Source: JAGMXM01 sp964458325 (GTDB lineage: Bacteria; Verrucomicrobiota; Verrucomicrobiia; Limisphaerales; UBA1319). Taken from it: a stretch of DNA of 55,063 nt. Location of the stretch: the NCBI GenBank assembly GCA_964458325.1, contig CAYWIM010000019.1:1-55063 (forward strand), in the 5' to 3' direction. The position numbers were made by a program, and so were the translations under genes. Of the stretch, positions 6,871 to 17,900 are shown piece after piece; position 1 is the stretch's first letter; each line of letters starts with the position of its first letter. The notes under the pieces were generated by a model. That model searched no databases. It worked only from the letters and a program-made list of their open reading frames with translations, and was not told the origin of the DNA.

Positions 6871-8945
6871 GCTTGTTCGTTGTTTTCGCTGAACCTGTAG
6901 GGGTGCGGGTGTCGCGTCCAGATGTTGGGCCGCAGGGAGCTGCGCGTGCGATGCCCTCCCGCCCGGCACGGTGGCATGGCGTTCGGGCATCCTTTGGCAG
7001 GAGCAAGAAAGCGAGGCTTGCCTTGGCGCCGGGATCCGAATCAGGCCATGCGGAACCAACCTTCCGCAACGCGCGGAGACGTTGGACTGTCCTGTCGGCT
7101 GCCGCTGGCTATCGCGGTCGCGTGAGCGCTTGGCTGGCGGTTGCCGGATTATGCTTGGCGGTGTCGATCGAGGCATCGGACCCTTGCCGCGGGCTGTGGG
7201 TAGGTCAGGTCACGTTGAACTACGTCAACGAAGTCACAGTGCCGCTGGACGAGAACAACGTTCCCATCGCCCCCGATCCTGCACTGCCGACACCGACCCA
7301 CGACCAGGCGAACTTGCGCCTGATCCTGCATGTCAGCGGAGGTGGGCAGGTCAGCCTCCTCAAGGACGTGGCGGTCCTGAACCGGGCCTCCTCGACGGAA
7401 GGATCGGCTGAGTCGTCGGCGTCGGATCTGCAGTTGCAGACCGAGAGCGACGTTGCGTTGGTCACGGACCCGCGTTTGTACGGCGAGTTCTCGCCCCAGC
7501 CCGCGCAGCGATATGCCAGTGCCGTCTTTGATTTCGGCGACAGCAAAGCGACGCAGGCGGTTGAGGATGTGTTGAACCGCGCAGCCGAGGAAGCGGCCGC
7601 CTCGGTCGCCAATTCGACGAGGGACTTTTCGAGTGCGACGGGCAAGAGCGAAGCCCAAGCGGCGGCCAAGACCGCGGCAGAAGCGGCCACGGGACCGATC
7701 GTCGATCATGCCGATGTCGCCCAGACTTTCTTTGAGTTCCTGGATTCCATAAATCGGGCCCGGGTCGATCAAATCGCTCTGAGCTCGACCGAGGCCAGCC
7801 TCGCCCGAACGGAGGCGGAACAACGGAGAGATCAGTCGTTCTATCATGACACACGGCCGGTGGACATGGTGGACGCAATGACCGCAGCGGTGGAGGCCCT
7901 GGCTCCCGGTGCAGACGATGTCGTCAAGAAGAAGACCGCGCAGACCCTGGCTGCGGCCTACGCAGATCTGGCGAATGATTACCACCGCTTTTTGGCGGGC
8001 AAGCTCTTCGGAGACATGATCGATGCGGCCGCCAAGGGAGCGGCGGCCGCGGCCGTGGTTGCCGGCGCCAGCGAGTCGAGCATCCGGGCCGCGGTGCTGG
8101 CGGATGGAACCGTCAACGACGCCAAGACAGAAGCCCTGCGCATCCAGGTGTCCGCTTATGACGACAGCCGCGCGATGGACGCGGTCAACCAGGTGCTCGA
8201 GGCGGTCATCGCCACCGCGGTGGCGGCGTTGCCGGCCGTGGCCGCCGACCAGGACGCGCTCGCCACGGCAGCGGCGGCGGCCGGCCGAACGGAGCTGGCG
8301 GACAAGGTGGCCCAGTTTCCGGTGAGCGCGGTGGGGCCAACCAGCGACTACACGACTTTCGTGCGATCGGCCCGGTATGCTGCCAGCTCCGGCGCCGCCG
8401 CGGAGGCGGCGGCCGCCGCCGCCGTAGCGGAACGCAGCCAGAACACGCTCTGGACGGCCGACTCTTTGAAGAAAGTGGCCAGGCTCGCCGCTGCGGAGGC
8501 CCTCTCGAGCGCGCTGGCTGAAGCCGCACTGGCCATGCGTCACGAGCTGCCGCTTGAAGGCCATTTCGGCCCCGGCTTGGGCGACGCACGCCTGCGCTGG
8601 GAGATTCAGGCCAGCGGCGGAACCCCGTTGAGCCCCGACGCCGCCTTGAAAGGGACCATCTACCTGCCGGCCAACCACCCCACCAACCCCTTCCGCCACC
8701 GCCGCAACCCGGAGCACACGGTGGGGCTCGATATCACCCGGAGCGTTCGTCTTGATTTCGACGGCAGCCCGACGGATGCGCTGCCCCGCGCTGGCTACGG
8801 CGTCGACCGCATCACGGGAGTCTACCGGGAGGAAGTCTTCGGTCTCCACAAGAAGCTCGGCCCCCAACAGGATACCGGCCTGATCGTGGAGGGCCGGTTC
8901 GTGCTGAATCGTGTCAGCCTGATCGACACGTTAAACGCCCACTGA
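6867..8945 (+). CDS. Exported Ala-rich helical protein with 'GLWVG' N-domain, unknown function
   Basis: ATG at 6867 follows a strong GGAGGG ribosome site and overlaps the previous stop, giving 692 aa. However, the first 85 residues are Arg/Pro-rich and look non-native. The recognisable protein starts with a hydrophobic export signal at about 86-105 (VSAWLAVAGLCLAVSIEA) and could begin at GTG 7122. A beta domain with GLWVGQVTLNYVNEV follows, then LRLILHVSGGGQVSLLKDVAVL, a signature I have seen in uncharacterised verrucomicrobial proteins. A long Ala/Glu/Asp-rich helical region (about residues 220-560) follows, and then a final beta domain (EGHFGPGLGDARLRWEI, LDITRSVRLDFDG, GVYREEVFG, LIVEGRFVLNRVS). 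The layout of beta domain, long helices, beta domain suggests an elongated extracellular component. It lies 9 bp from the next gene. Confidence 0.7.
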   Translation: MSLFVVFAEPVGVRVSRPDVGPQGAARAMPSRPARWHGVRASFGRSKKARLALAPGSESGHAEPTFRNARRRWTVLSAAAGYRGRVSAWLAVAGLCLAVSIEASDPCRGLWVGQVTLNYVNEVTVPLDENNVPIAPDPALPTPTHDQANLRLILHVSGGGQVSLLKDVAVLNRASSTEGSAESSASDLQLQTESDVALVTDPRLYGEFSPQPAQRYASAVFDFGDSKATQAVEDVLNRAAEEAAASVANSTRDFSSATGKSEAQAAAKTAAEAATGPIVDHADVAQTFFEFLDSINRARVDQIALSSTEASLARTEAEQRRDQSFYHDTRPVDMVDAMTAAVEALAPGADDVVKKKTAQTLAAAYADLANDYHRFLAGKLFGDMIDAAAKGAAAAAVVAGASESSIRAAVLADGTVNDAKTEALRIQVSAYDDSRAMDAVNQVLEAVIATAVAALPAVAADQDALATAAAAAGRTELADKVAQFPVSAVGPTSDYTTFVRSARYAASSGAAAEAAAAAAVAERSQNTLWTADSLKKVARLAAAEALSSALAEAALAMRHELPLEGHFGPGLGDARLRWEIQASGGTPLSPDAALKGTIYLPANHPTNPFRHRRNPEHTVGLDITRSVRLDFDGSPTDALPRAGYGVDRITGVYREEVFGLHKKLGPQQDTGLIVEGRFVLNRVSLIDTLNAH

Positions 8946-8954
8946 TTGCCTGCC

Positions 8955-11900
8955 ATGAGAGAACTTGCCTGCGTCCGCTTTGGGTCACCCCGGTGTCGTC
9001 TCAGGTCGTGGGTGACGGGAGGATTGTTCGCTGGGCTTTTGGGCCTCGCGCATGCGGGGGAACTCCCGCGCTTCAAAGTCACGATTGACGGCGATGTCAA
9101 CGTGCCTCGAATCCAGGTCTGGAACGAATCGCGAACGGCCCGGATCACCCATTTCGAGATGACCATCGGAGACACGAGCAGGAACTTCGACTCGGCGACC
9201 GATTTCACGCCGCCGGCGGGAGGGGCCATCCTGCGGCGCGAACCGGATGATGGCAACGGGGGTACCCGCAGCGATCGGGTGCTGCTCGAGATCTCCGACT
9301 TCGACCCGGGCGAGTCGTTCACCCTCTATGTGGACGTCGATCCCGACAGTGAAAATGGCAGCCTGGATTACCGCACCGTTTTCTTCAACAACGGCAGCCG
9401 GGACAACATGGTGTTCATGGCTACGACCGAAGAGAGCGAGACCTCAGCCCTCGTGATTCCGGAAACGCCGGCGGGCGCTCCGAGTGCCGCCTCGTACACG
9501 TTTGTCACGGCCCCCAAGGACCGCTCGTTGACCGTCAAGTCGGTGAGCGAAGCGGGTGGGGACGACTACGTCAACAAGATCACAGTCAAGGTGAATGGCG
9601 CCCTTGTGCAGGAGAATCTTGGCTTCGACAGCATCGACGTTTACGACGGCGACACGATCGAGATCACGGCGCCCGCCGAGGTCTTCCGCGACATTTACGG
9701 AGACGACATCACCGACAGTGTGGCCAACGACCCGGGCCTGATCAGCGATCAGGCCGAAGAACGATTCACCGCCTTGGGAATCTCAGTCAATGACGTCCCA
9801 CAGACAGGCAATCCCACCTTCTTCCGCTTCGACATCGACCAGGATACCGTGATCGTGATCCAGTGGCGTCACGAGTATGCCTTGAGCGTCGAGCACGACT
9901 TCAGCCAGACCGAGAGCAGCGAGCGGGATGAAGCCGATCGCCCCTGGGCGGGCCCGCTGAGCTCGGCGGCCGAGGGGAATCCAAACCCATCGGCCCAGAA
10001 AAACTGGGTCCGACGAGGGGATCTCCTGATGAATCAGATCGACGGCCAAGTGCTCGATTTCAGTCGTGCCGGCCTGGATGTGCGGTATGTGCCCACCGGC
10101 TATTGGGCCGGGGGGCCGCCCAACAAGCAGACCGATACCACCACCGACGCGCATACGCGCGCGGGGTATTTCGTCGAGAGCGATTTCCTCGACCCGGAAG
10201 GGCTGGTCACCAAACTGCAGCTCAATAGCGATCCCGCCACGTTCCTCTGGGCTGAGTTGAGCGCCTCCGCCCGCGCGTCGTTGACGAGCGAGACGACCAC
10301 CACCGAGCAGCGGCGCGCCCTGCTGCGCGAGCAGCTCGACACCTTCCTCGACGCGGCGGAGTGGGCGGACACCAACCGGTTTCCCGCCGACTCCTGGTCC
10401 GAGCGCACGAAGGCGCTGTACGCTCAACTGGCCGGCGAGCAGGTCCCGGACCCCCGCCTCGTGCGTCTGTTCCGATTCCTTCTCGAAGATTTCTACCCCG
10501 CAGAGATTTCAAACAACCGGCTCAGCGAGGTGTTTCGTCCCTTCACGGTGGCCCAGTCTCCGGCGGCCCGCCAGCAGGGGGATCAGTTCACCATGTATGG
10601 CCCGGGCCGCATACGCTATGTCTGGCAGCTTCAGTTCGGCGTGCGCGTCAACGCCGACGACGCGTCGCGGACGGCGCTCCCGCGAGTCTTTCGGTTGACC
10701 GACCCGGGCGCCGATCCGACGGTCGAGGAAGCATTTGTGGGAGAAGGCAGCTTCTGGTTTGACCCCGGGGCGACTGTGCTGGTGGCGGCTCCGGCGCTCG
10801 AGAATAGCGCTGACCCCTCAAGCCTTTCACTCAAGGGGTGGTTCAACGGGGACGGATTCTACTTCAGCTCGCGGGGCGATCTCGATACGACGACCGGGCA
10901 GCTTACCACCGGAGGACCCGTTGTCCGGAATGACAGCCCGGTGGCCGAGTGGATCCCCGCGTATGAGCATGCGAGCGAAAACAAGACTTACCGGGCCCTC
11001 AAGATCCCTCAGCTCGGCCGCGCGGCCCGAGTGCTTTGGCAATACGACCGCCAGGCGCTCAATGTCCAGGTTGCAATCGGCCAATTCGTGTTTCAGGATG
11101 ACCCGGCCCGCGCCGCGCTGTTCACCACCCCACCGGCGCTCATCGAACAGCTGCAGGTCACCGGAAAGATGAAGCAAGTCGCGCTCGCCGACATGGCGGT
11201 ATGGGATCCGGTAGCCACTCGGCTGTTCCCCGTGGTGCCCGGCAAGTTCAAGGCTCAGTGGCGGCCCAACCCGGATGCCGCTGACACGATCGACGTCGTT
11301 GTGACCGCGGTCTATCCAGATCCAGCCCACTATCCCCACATTGCGGGCACGCCGGGCGTCGCGCTGGACCCGGATCCAGCGGACAACTTCATTTTCAAGG
11401 CGGTGAAGTACACAGAGAACAGCGCCGTCGTGGATGCTGACAAACGGTTCACCGCCGACAGCGCGGGCAAGACCGTCCTCCTGTTTTCCGAAATCCAACG
11501 TGTGGGACGCGGCCAGCCTCGCGAGTTCCTTCAGGTCCGCGTTGTCTCGACGGAGCTCTACAGCGACAATCCGGCGCCGGAACAACATCCCCTGGTCGGC
11601 GAGAAGATCACCGATCCGCTGGATCGCGCCAACCTCGGCACGGGATACATCCTGTTCGCCGGGGCACGCTACAACCCGTTCATCTACGATGCCACCCGGC
11701 TCGAGGGTCTGGCGGCGAAGGACATCTACGACATGGCAGCCCTGCTGGACACGGGCGACAAGGTCGTCACCCACCCGGAAAACCTTCCCGGTCCGATCAT
11801 CCCGGTGAACATCCATCCGGGTGCAGCGGACGATCAGCGGTTGGTGGTTGTCTGGTACGATGATCCGGCGGAGAACGATCTCCTGTTGTGGCCTTACAAG

Positions 11901-14900
11901 GCTGGGCGCTACGTGCCGCAGTGGGCCCCCGAGATCGACCTGCCGCGGATTGTGATCGCCAGCCAGTTCGGCAGTGAGAGTGTCGATACCCTTGGTCAAA
12001 ACCAGGTGGTCGTCGAGGCGTTCGGCGACTACGAGCAGGAGTCCACGTACAACCCGTCCCGGCTCCAGGATGTCCGCATCTATCAGCAACCCGACGCCGA
12101 CAGCGCGGGCTACAACCCGAACGAGGAGCACGCCCTGCTGGCGCCTTCGCTCCGGTTTGCCGACGTCTCGCCTCGGCCGCCGGCCGTCTATGCGCTGCGC
12201 GACAACGACCTCAACCGCTACGAGCCAACCTCGCTGACAGAACAGAACCAAGATGCTGCCACTTACACATCCCACCCCCGGGTGCTGGTCCAGTTCTTTG
12301 ACAAGGCAGTGAATGAGTGTCGGATGCGGGTATATCGCGTGGTGAAGGAGGATACCCAGATTGGCCAGCCGGATTATCGCTTTGCCGCTCCCAACAGGCT
12401 GGTGTCCTCGACCCTGCCGACGGAGTTGCGGAACCAACCGCACGTCACGATGGAAGCCGGCGAACCCGTGATCCCGTTTTATCCCCTTGGCGTGGCGATC
12501 GGCGCCACGCCCCCGCCAGAGATATTCGGTTCGAACCTGCTCGGCCAAGCGACGTACTGGGAGGATCACCGAGGATCCAGCTGGGCTGTGTCCGGCGGCA
12601 GTAACGCCTGGTTTACCGTTTCCTTCTATTACCCGCTGGCGCCCGACTTCTGGTGGCCTCCCGGCAAGCCCGGCTCCTTGTTCGATAACCAGGGGCAGCA
12701 GACAGCGATCGAACCTCAGGCGGGCGACTCGATCTCGTTCCTGCCAGCCGAGGTAGGGTCTTTGCTCGCCGCACCGACGAACTCCGTGGTGAGCGACGAC
12801 GTGGTCACCGCCAATCGCCCCACGAGAATCCTCTACCAGAGCGAGTGGCCCGATATTGCTCCCGTGTTGAAGTCGGGAGAAACGCTCACGTTCCAGGGAG
12901 GCGAACACCGCGCCGACCGGCCGTTCACGACCGTCGTCGGCTCCGACGGTGAGCTCGATCAGGTCGAGACCCCTGGTCTGCCGGGCATTGTCGCCTTTGC
13001 ATGCGCGGAGGTGGTGTTCGATTCCCTCAATCCGCAGCAGGACGTCAGCCTCTGGCCCTCGAACTGGACGGCCCGGGTCGCACAGACCCTCGAAAAGCGC
13101 TCGGTTCCCCTCACGCTTTCCGAATTCCCGCCTGAACTGCAGCCCGCGACGAAGCGCACCCGTTTGAGCCAGGGGAAGTACATCCTGACCGAGTTGCCCG
13201 CATCGCTCCAGAATCGGGTTCGGTTTGATCCGCAACTGGGCAAGCTCGAGGTCTTCGGCCTCCTCAACGACAAAGACATCGGCGATTCCACGCTGACCGC
13301 CTCGCCGCCCGCCGTTTACATCCTCGAGCCGAACATCCTGACCGAAACCGATGAGGCGGCCCTGCTGGATCTGGTCGAAGACGCGGCCGAACCGGGCAAG
13401 ACGCGGTGGCAGACGGCCGTGACGGAATTGGCCAAGCTGTCGCGCAATCCCTCGTTGATCGATCGTGACAGTGATCTCCCGGACGATCCGCTGGAGAGCG
13501 GATACCGCGAGGCGCTCGAGGCGTTCTGGACCGACTATTACACCGAGGTGGGCAACACGCCGCTCAACCAGACCGCGCCCCTCCCGGTCGCCATCGATGA
13601 CATCGACGCGGCGTATCTGGTCGGATTGGAGCCGCAGACGGTGCGAGACGCCAACGACAACATCGTGACCATCGAAGACCCCGCGGTGGAGGGTCTCCAG
13701 CGAGTCGTGGCCGATCCGCAGCGGCCCGTGCCGCTCCGCGCGTTCGGACCGGGCCTGGCCCTGATCCCCAACTCCTCGTTCCTCGACCCCGATGCAGGCT
13801 ACCCCGACGTCAGCTGGGTCACCGTGGCGGAGAACAACGATCCGAGCCTGGGCGGTTCCCCCATCACCCTGCACGTGGTCAAGGTCGATCGCCGGGAGCG
13901 CTATCGCGGGGCCATCAAGACCGTCGTCTCCGACAACGTGTTCGATGAGAATCTGGTGTTGCGGCACACCGGCGATTTTGGCGCCAAAGCCAGCGACCTT
14001 TGCTTCGAGTGGTGGTACCGCCCCGACGATGGTCAGCTCGATGTCCCGCCGCCGGACCTGATCCTGGGCGGCCAGGCCAACCCCTGGAAGCTCTTTCCCG
14101 ATCCGACCGGCCAGCGCGGTCTGGGACGATATGAGGTCACCCTCAAGGGGAACCCGAATGCCCCGGAGGCGCTGCTCGCCGACACCTGGTGGTTTGTGCG
14201 CTATCGGCACGCGAACGATGATGTGCAGGGCACCAACTGGAACGGCCCTCAAGATGACGGCGCCACGGGAGTCAATTACACCTGGGCCGGCGCCGGCAAC
14301 TCCGATCCTTTCCACGATTACGACCGCGACGGCATCATGGACTATCGCGCCCAACTGGCCCAAGGCTGGGTCAAACGCGTGCTCGACGCGGTGAATCCCT
14401 ACGAGGCGCGCATCCGGGATTTCGAAGGGGAGAAACCCTCGACACAGGTCAGCATGATTGCCCAATTCGGTCCCCGCTACGAGGGGCCGGTCGCGCTCAA
14501 TCCTGACAAGGACGTCATCGAGAACGTGGGCCTTATCGAATTGTACGAGACCATCCTCAAACGCGGTCGCGACTTGAGTATCGACCTTTCGCGGCCGGTT
14601 TCGACCCCGGCGATCGCGAATGCGCTCCAACTGGCCTCGACGCGGATTTCGGACTTCTACACGATCCTGGGCAACGAGGCCTATGTGGACGCGCTTGACC
14701 CGACGATCGGGATCGGAAGCGACATCGTCGAGCCAGGCGATCTCACCCCGGCGGTGTTCTCGTTCCAGAACCAAGTCGCGTCCTTGATCGAGGAAGAGCT
14801 GGCTCTGCTGCGCGGCGTAGACGACTACTTCGCCCGCCCGGTCTACAATCGCCTGTTCTGGAACTTCACCAAGAGCGAAGGCGAAGCCGCTTACGCCGTG

Positions 14901-17900
14901 AACTACAACGTGACCGATGTGAACCTCGACGGTTTTATCGACGAAGATGACGCGATGATGCTGTATCCGCAGGGGCACGGCGATGCCTGGGGCTATTACC
15001 TCACCGCACTCCGAAACCAGTACGATCTCCTCCAGCATCCCTTCTTCAACTGGGTGTCCCGGTCGGAGTTCTATAACCTCCAGGATATCGTCATCAAGGT
15101 CGATTTCCTCGACGAGCGGAAGTTTGCCCAGACCGCGGCCGCCAAGGCCCAGGTGGGGGCGGAGATTGTCAACCTCACGTATCGCGAGAAGTATGTGGAA
15201 GACCCCACCGCTCAATGGCAAGGCTACACCGACAGCAACCCCGACCGCGCCTGGGGAGTGCAGGAGTGGGCCCGCCGCGCCGCCCAGGGCGCTTACTTCG
15301 ATTGGATCACCGCCAACGCCCTGTTGCCATCCCAGCATCCCAACGCCACGCTCGAAGGCATCCAGAAGGTCGACCGCAAGTCGAATGCCGACCTCGCCGT
15401 CATCTCGGCGAATCTCAACGCCGTCCAGAATGCATTTGACCAGGCCAACAAAGGGCAAAACCCGCTGGGCCTCCCCGGCAACGTTGTGCCTTTCGACATC
15501 AATCCCATCCTGGTCGAAGATCTCTCGATCTACGGGCGCACCCATTTCGAGCAGGTGTATGATCGGGCGGTCAAGGCGATCGCGAATGCGCTGACGATCT
15601 GGGACTATGCCAACGAATCACGCAACGCGCTGCGCCAGGTGGCCAATAGCGAGGCCGAGTTTCGCAACGAGGCCTACCAGGAAGATCTCTCTCACCGGAA
15701 CACGTTGATTGGGATCTTCGGCCGGCCTTACGAAGGGACGATCGGCTCCGGCCGGGTCTATCCGGCTGGCTACGACGGGCCCGACCTCCTCCTCTTCATG
15801 TACGTCGACGTCCGCGAAGTCAACGACCAGACCGTGCCCGGTCCGGCCACGAGTTTTGCCACATTCGACGCGAGCGGGAATCTAACGAGCGGCGACCTCT
15901 ACACCGCTTTCGTGGAAGGCGCCGGGCGGGGCGGGATGTTCGGCTCGCAAGTGGGACGCCAGAACCTATTCAAAGTGCAGGATGTGAGCGCGGATTGGCG
16001 GAGCCTGTTCCTGCCAACATTCGCCCCGGACTCGACCGGTGTGATCGGCGGGATGGCGCGGGACAGGTATTACGCGGTCAACTACACCGACCTCGAGAGC
16101 CCCAAGGTGCCGCTCGACAACCTGATCGAGCGGATGCCGATCACCGCCGCCGGTTACACCTTCCAGGCCCCGCGCGATTGGGGCAAACGCCTGGCCCAGG
16201 GCGAGCTCCAGGGCCTGATCAACCAGATGCTCCAGCAGGAAGCCGCCATCGCCAGCGCCGTCGGGGCCTGGGACGCGCTCCAGGGCGAGATCGTGCGGCT
16301 GTTCCGCCTCACCAATGCCAAGCTCGACATGGAGGCCAACATCCGGCTCAAGAACGAGATCTACTCGCGCTTGAAGCTGGCGGTCAACGACACCATCAAG
16401 GGACTCGAAGGCGCGATCGAACTGGCGACGGCAGTCCGGGAAACCACGAGCAAGTTCTTCTATGCCACGGGCGAGGCCATTCCCACCGATTTGCCCATCG
16501 TCGGCCTCGCGGTTTCCCCCGGCGACGCCCTCGCACCGGGGCGGTCGGGCATCAAGGTGGTCGAGGCGACGACCTTTACCGGCCTCAAGGCCGCCGAGGG
16601 AGTCCTGAAGATCAGCAAGGTCATTGCGGAGATCGGTCTGGATATCGCGGACAACGAACTCGAACTGTGGGAGAAGCGCGAAGCCGATAGCCAGAGCGTC
16701 AAGGAAGCGCTGGTCGAAATCGAGAACAAGCTCGGGGATGAACCCATCAAGCGGATCGAGATTTTTAAGGAGATCGAGACCCTGCGCGATCTTTCGGAGC
16801 AGTATCGCGCCAAGGTCGATGAAGGAACTCGGATGATTGACGAACGCGTCGCATTCAACAAACGCGTCGCCGCTCAAACCCAGCGGGCCCGCTATCAGGA
16901 CATGACCTTCCGCGTGTCACGCAACCACGCCCTGCAGTCGTATCGCGCCGCGTTTGACCTGGCGGCGCGTTACGCCTATCTCGCCGCCAAGGCTTACGAC
17001 TACGAGACCAATTTCGATCCCGACGACCCGGCCTCCCCTCGCGCGATGTTCGAGGAAATCGTGCGCGCCCGCACCCTGGGCGCCTTCGCGGAAGGGGAGC
17101 CGCCCGAGGCGCTGCCGAACAAGGGCGGCTTGGGCGCCGCGCTCGCCACTCTGCGCGCCAACTACAACGTGCGGAAGAGCCAAATGGGCATCAACAATCC
17201 CCAGATCGAGACGGGCAAGACGTCGCTGCGGACTGAGTGCTTCCGGATCTTGCCGGCGGGCAGCACCCAACCCGCAGCCGGCGACTCGAACAGCCAGTTC
17301 CCCGAGCCAGGTCAGGATTCCGACGCTCTGTGGCAACGCCTCCTGGCCAACGCGCGCGTCGAGGATCTCTGGCAGGTGCCCGAGTTCCGCTACTACTGCC
17401 GGCCGTTCGCCGCCGAAACCGATGAGGCGGGGCAGCATGTCGCTGAGCCTGGTTTGGTGCTGCGCTTTGGCACTCGCGTGATCGCGGGCCAGAATTTCTT
17501 CGGCAAGCCGCTCAGCGGCGGGGATCACGCTTACGATCCCAGCCAGTACGCCATTAAGATCCGGTCGGTCGGCGTCTGGTTCTCCGACTATCTCAGCCAG
17601 GACATCCTCAACGATCTGCCGGCTACCCCGCGCGTTTACCTGATCCCGCTGGGCGCGGATGTCATGAGCATCCCCTATAGCGACGACCCGGAAAAAGTGC
17701 GCGTCTGGAAGGTCCTCGATTCGCGCATTCCGGTGCCGCTGGCCGCCACAACCGCCCAGCTGGACTACGTCGATTACGTCCCGGTGTTGGATAGCCTGAA
17801 CGGCCGACTCGGTGAGCCGCGCAAGTTCTCGACCTTCCGCGCCTATCATGATGGCGGCAGCGAGGTGAACACGGATGAGCTGGTGTCGGACAGCCGGCTG

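Noticed and set aside
10827..15545. 1572-codon minus-strand open frame opposite the giant gene, and similar long antisense frames at 7149-8867 and 31306-33300
   Set aside because: High GC and few stops create open antisense frames. They lack signal peptides, domains or ribosome sites, while the plus-strand products are coherent.
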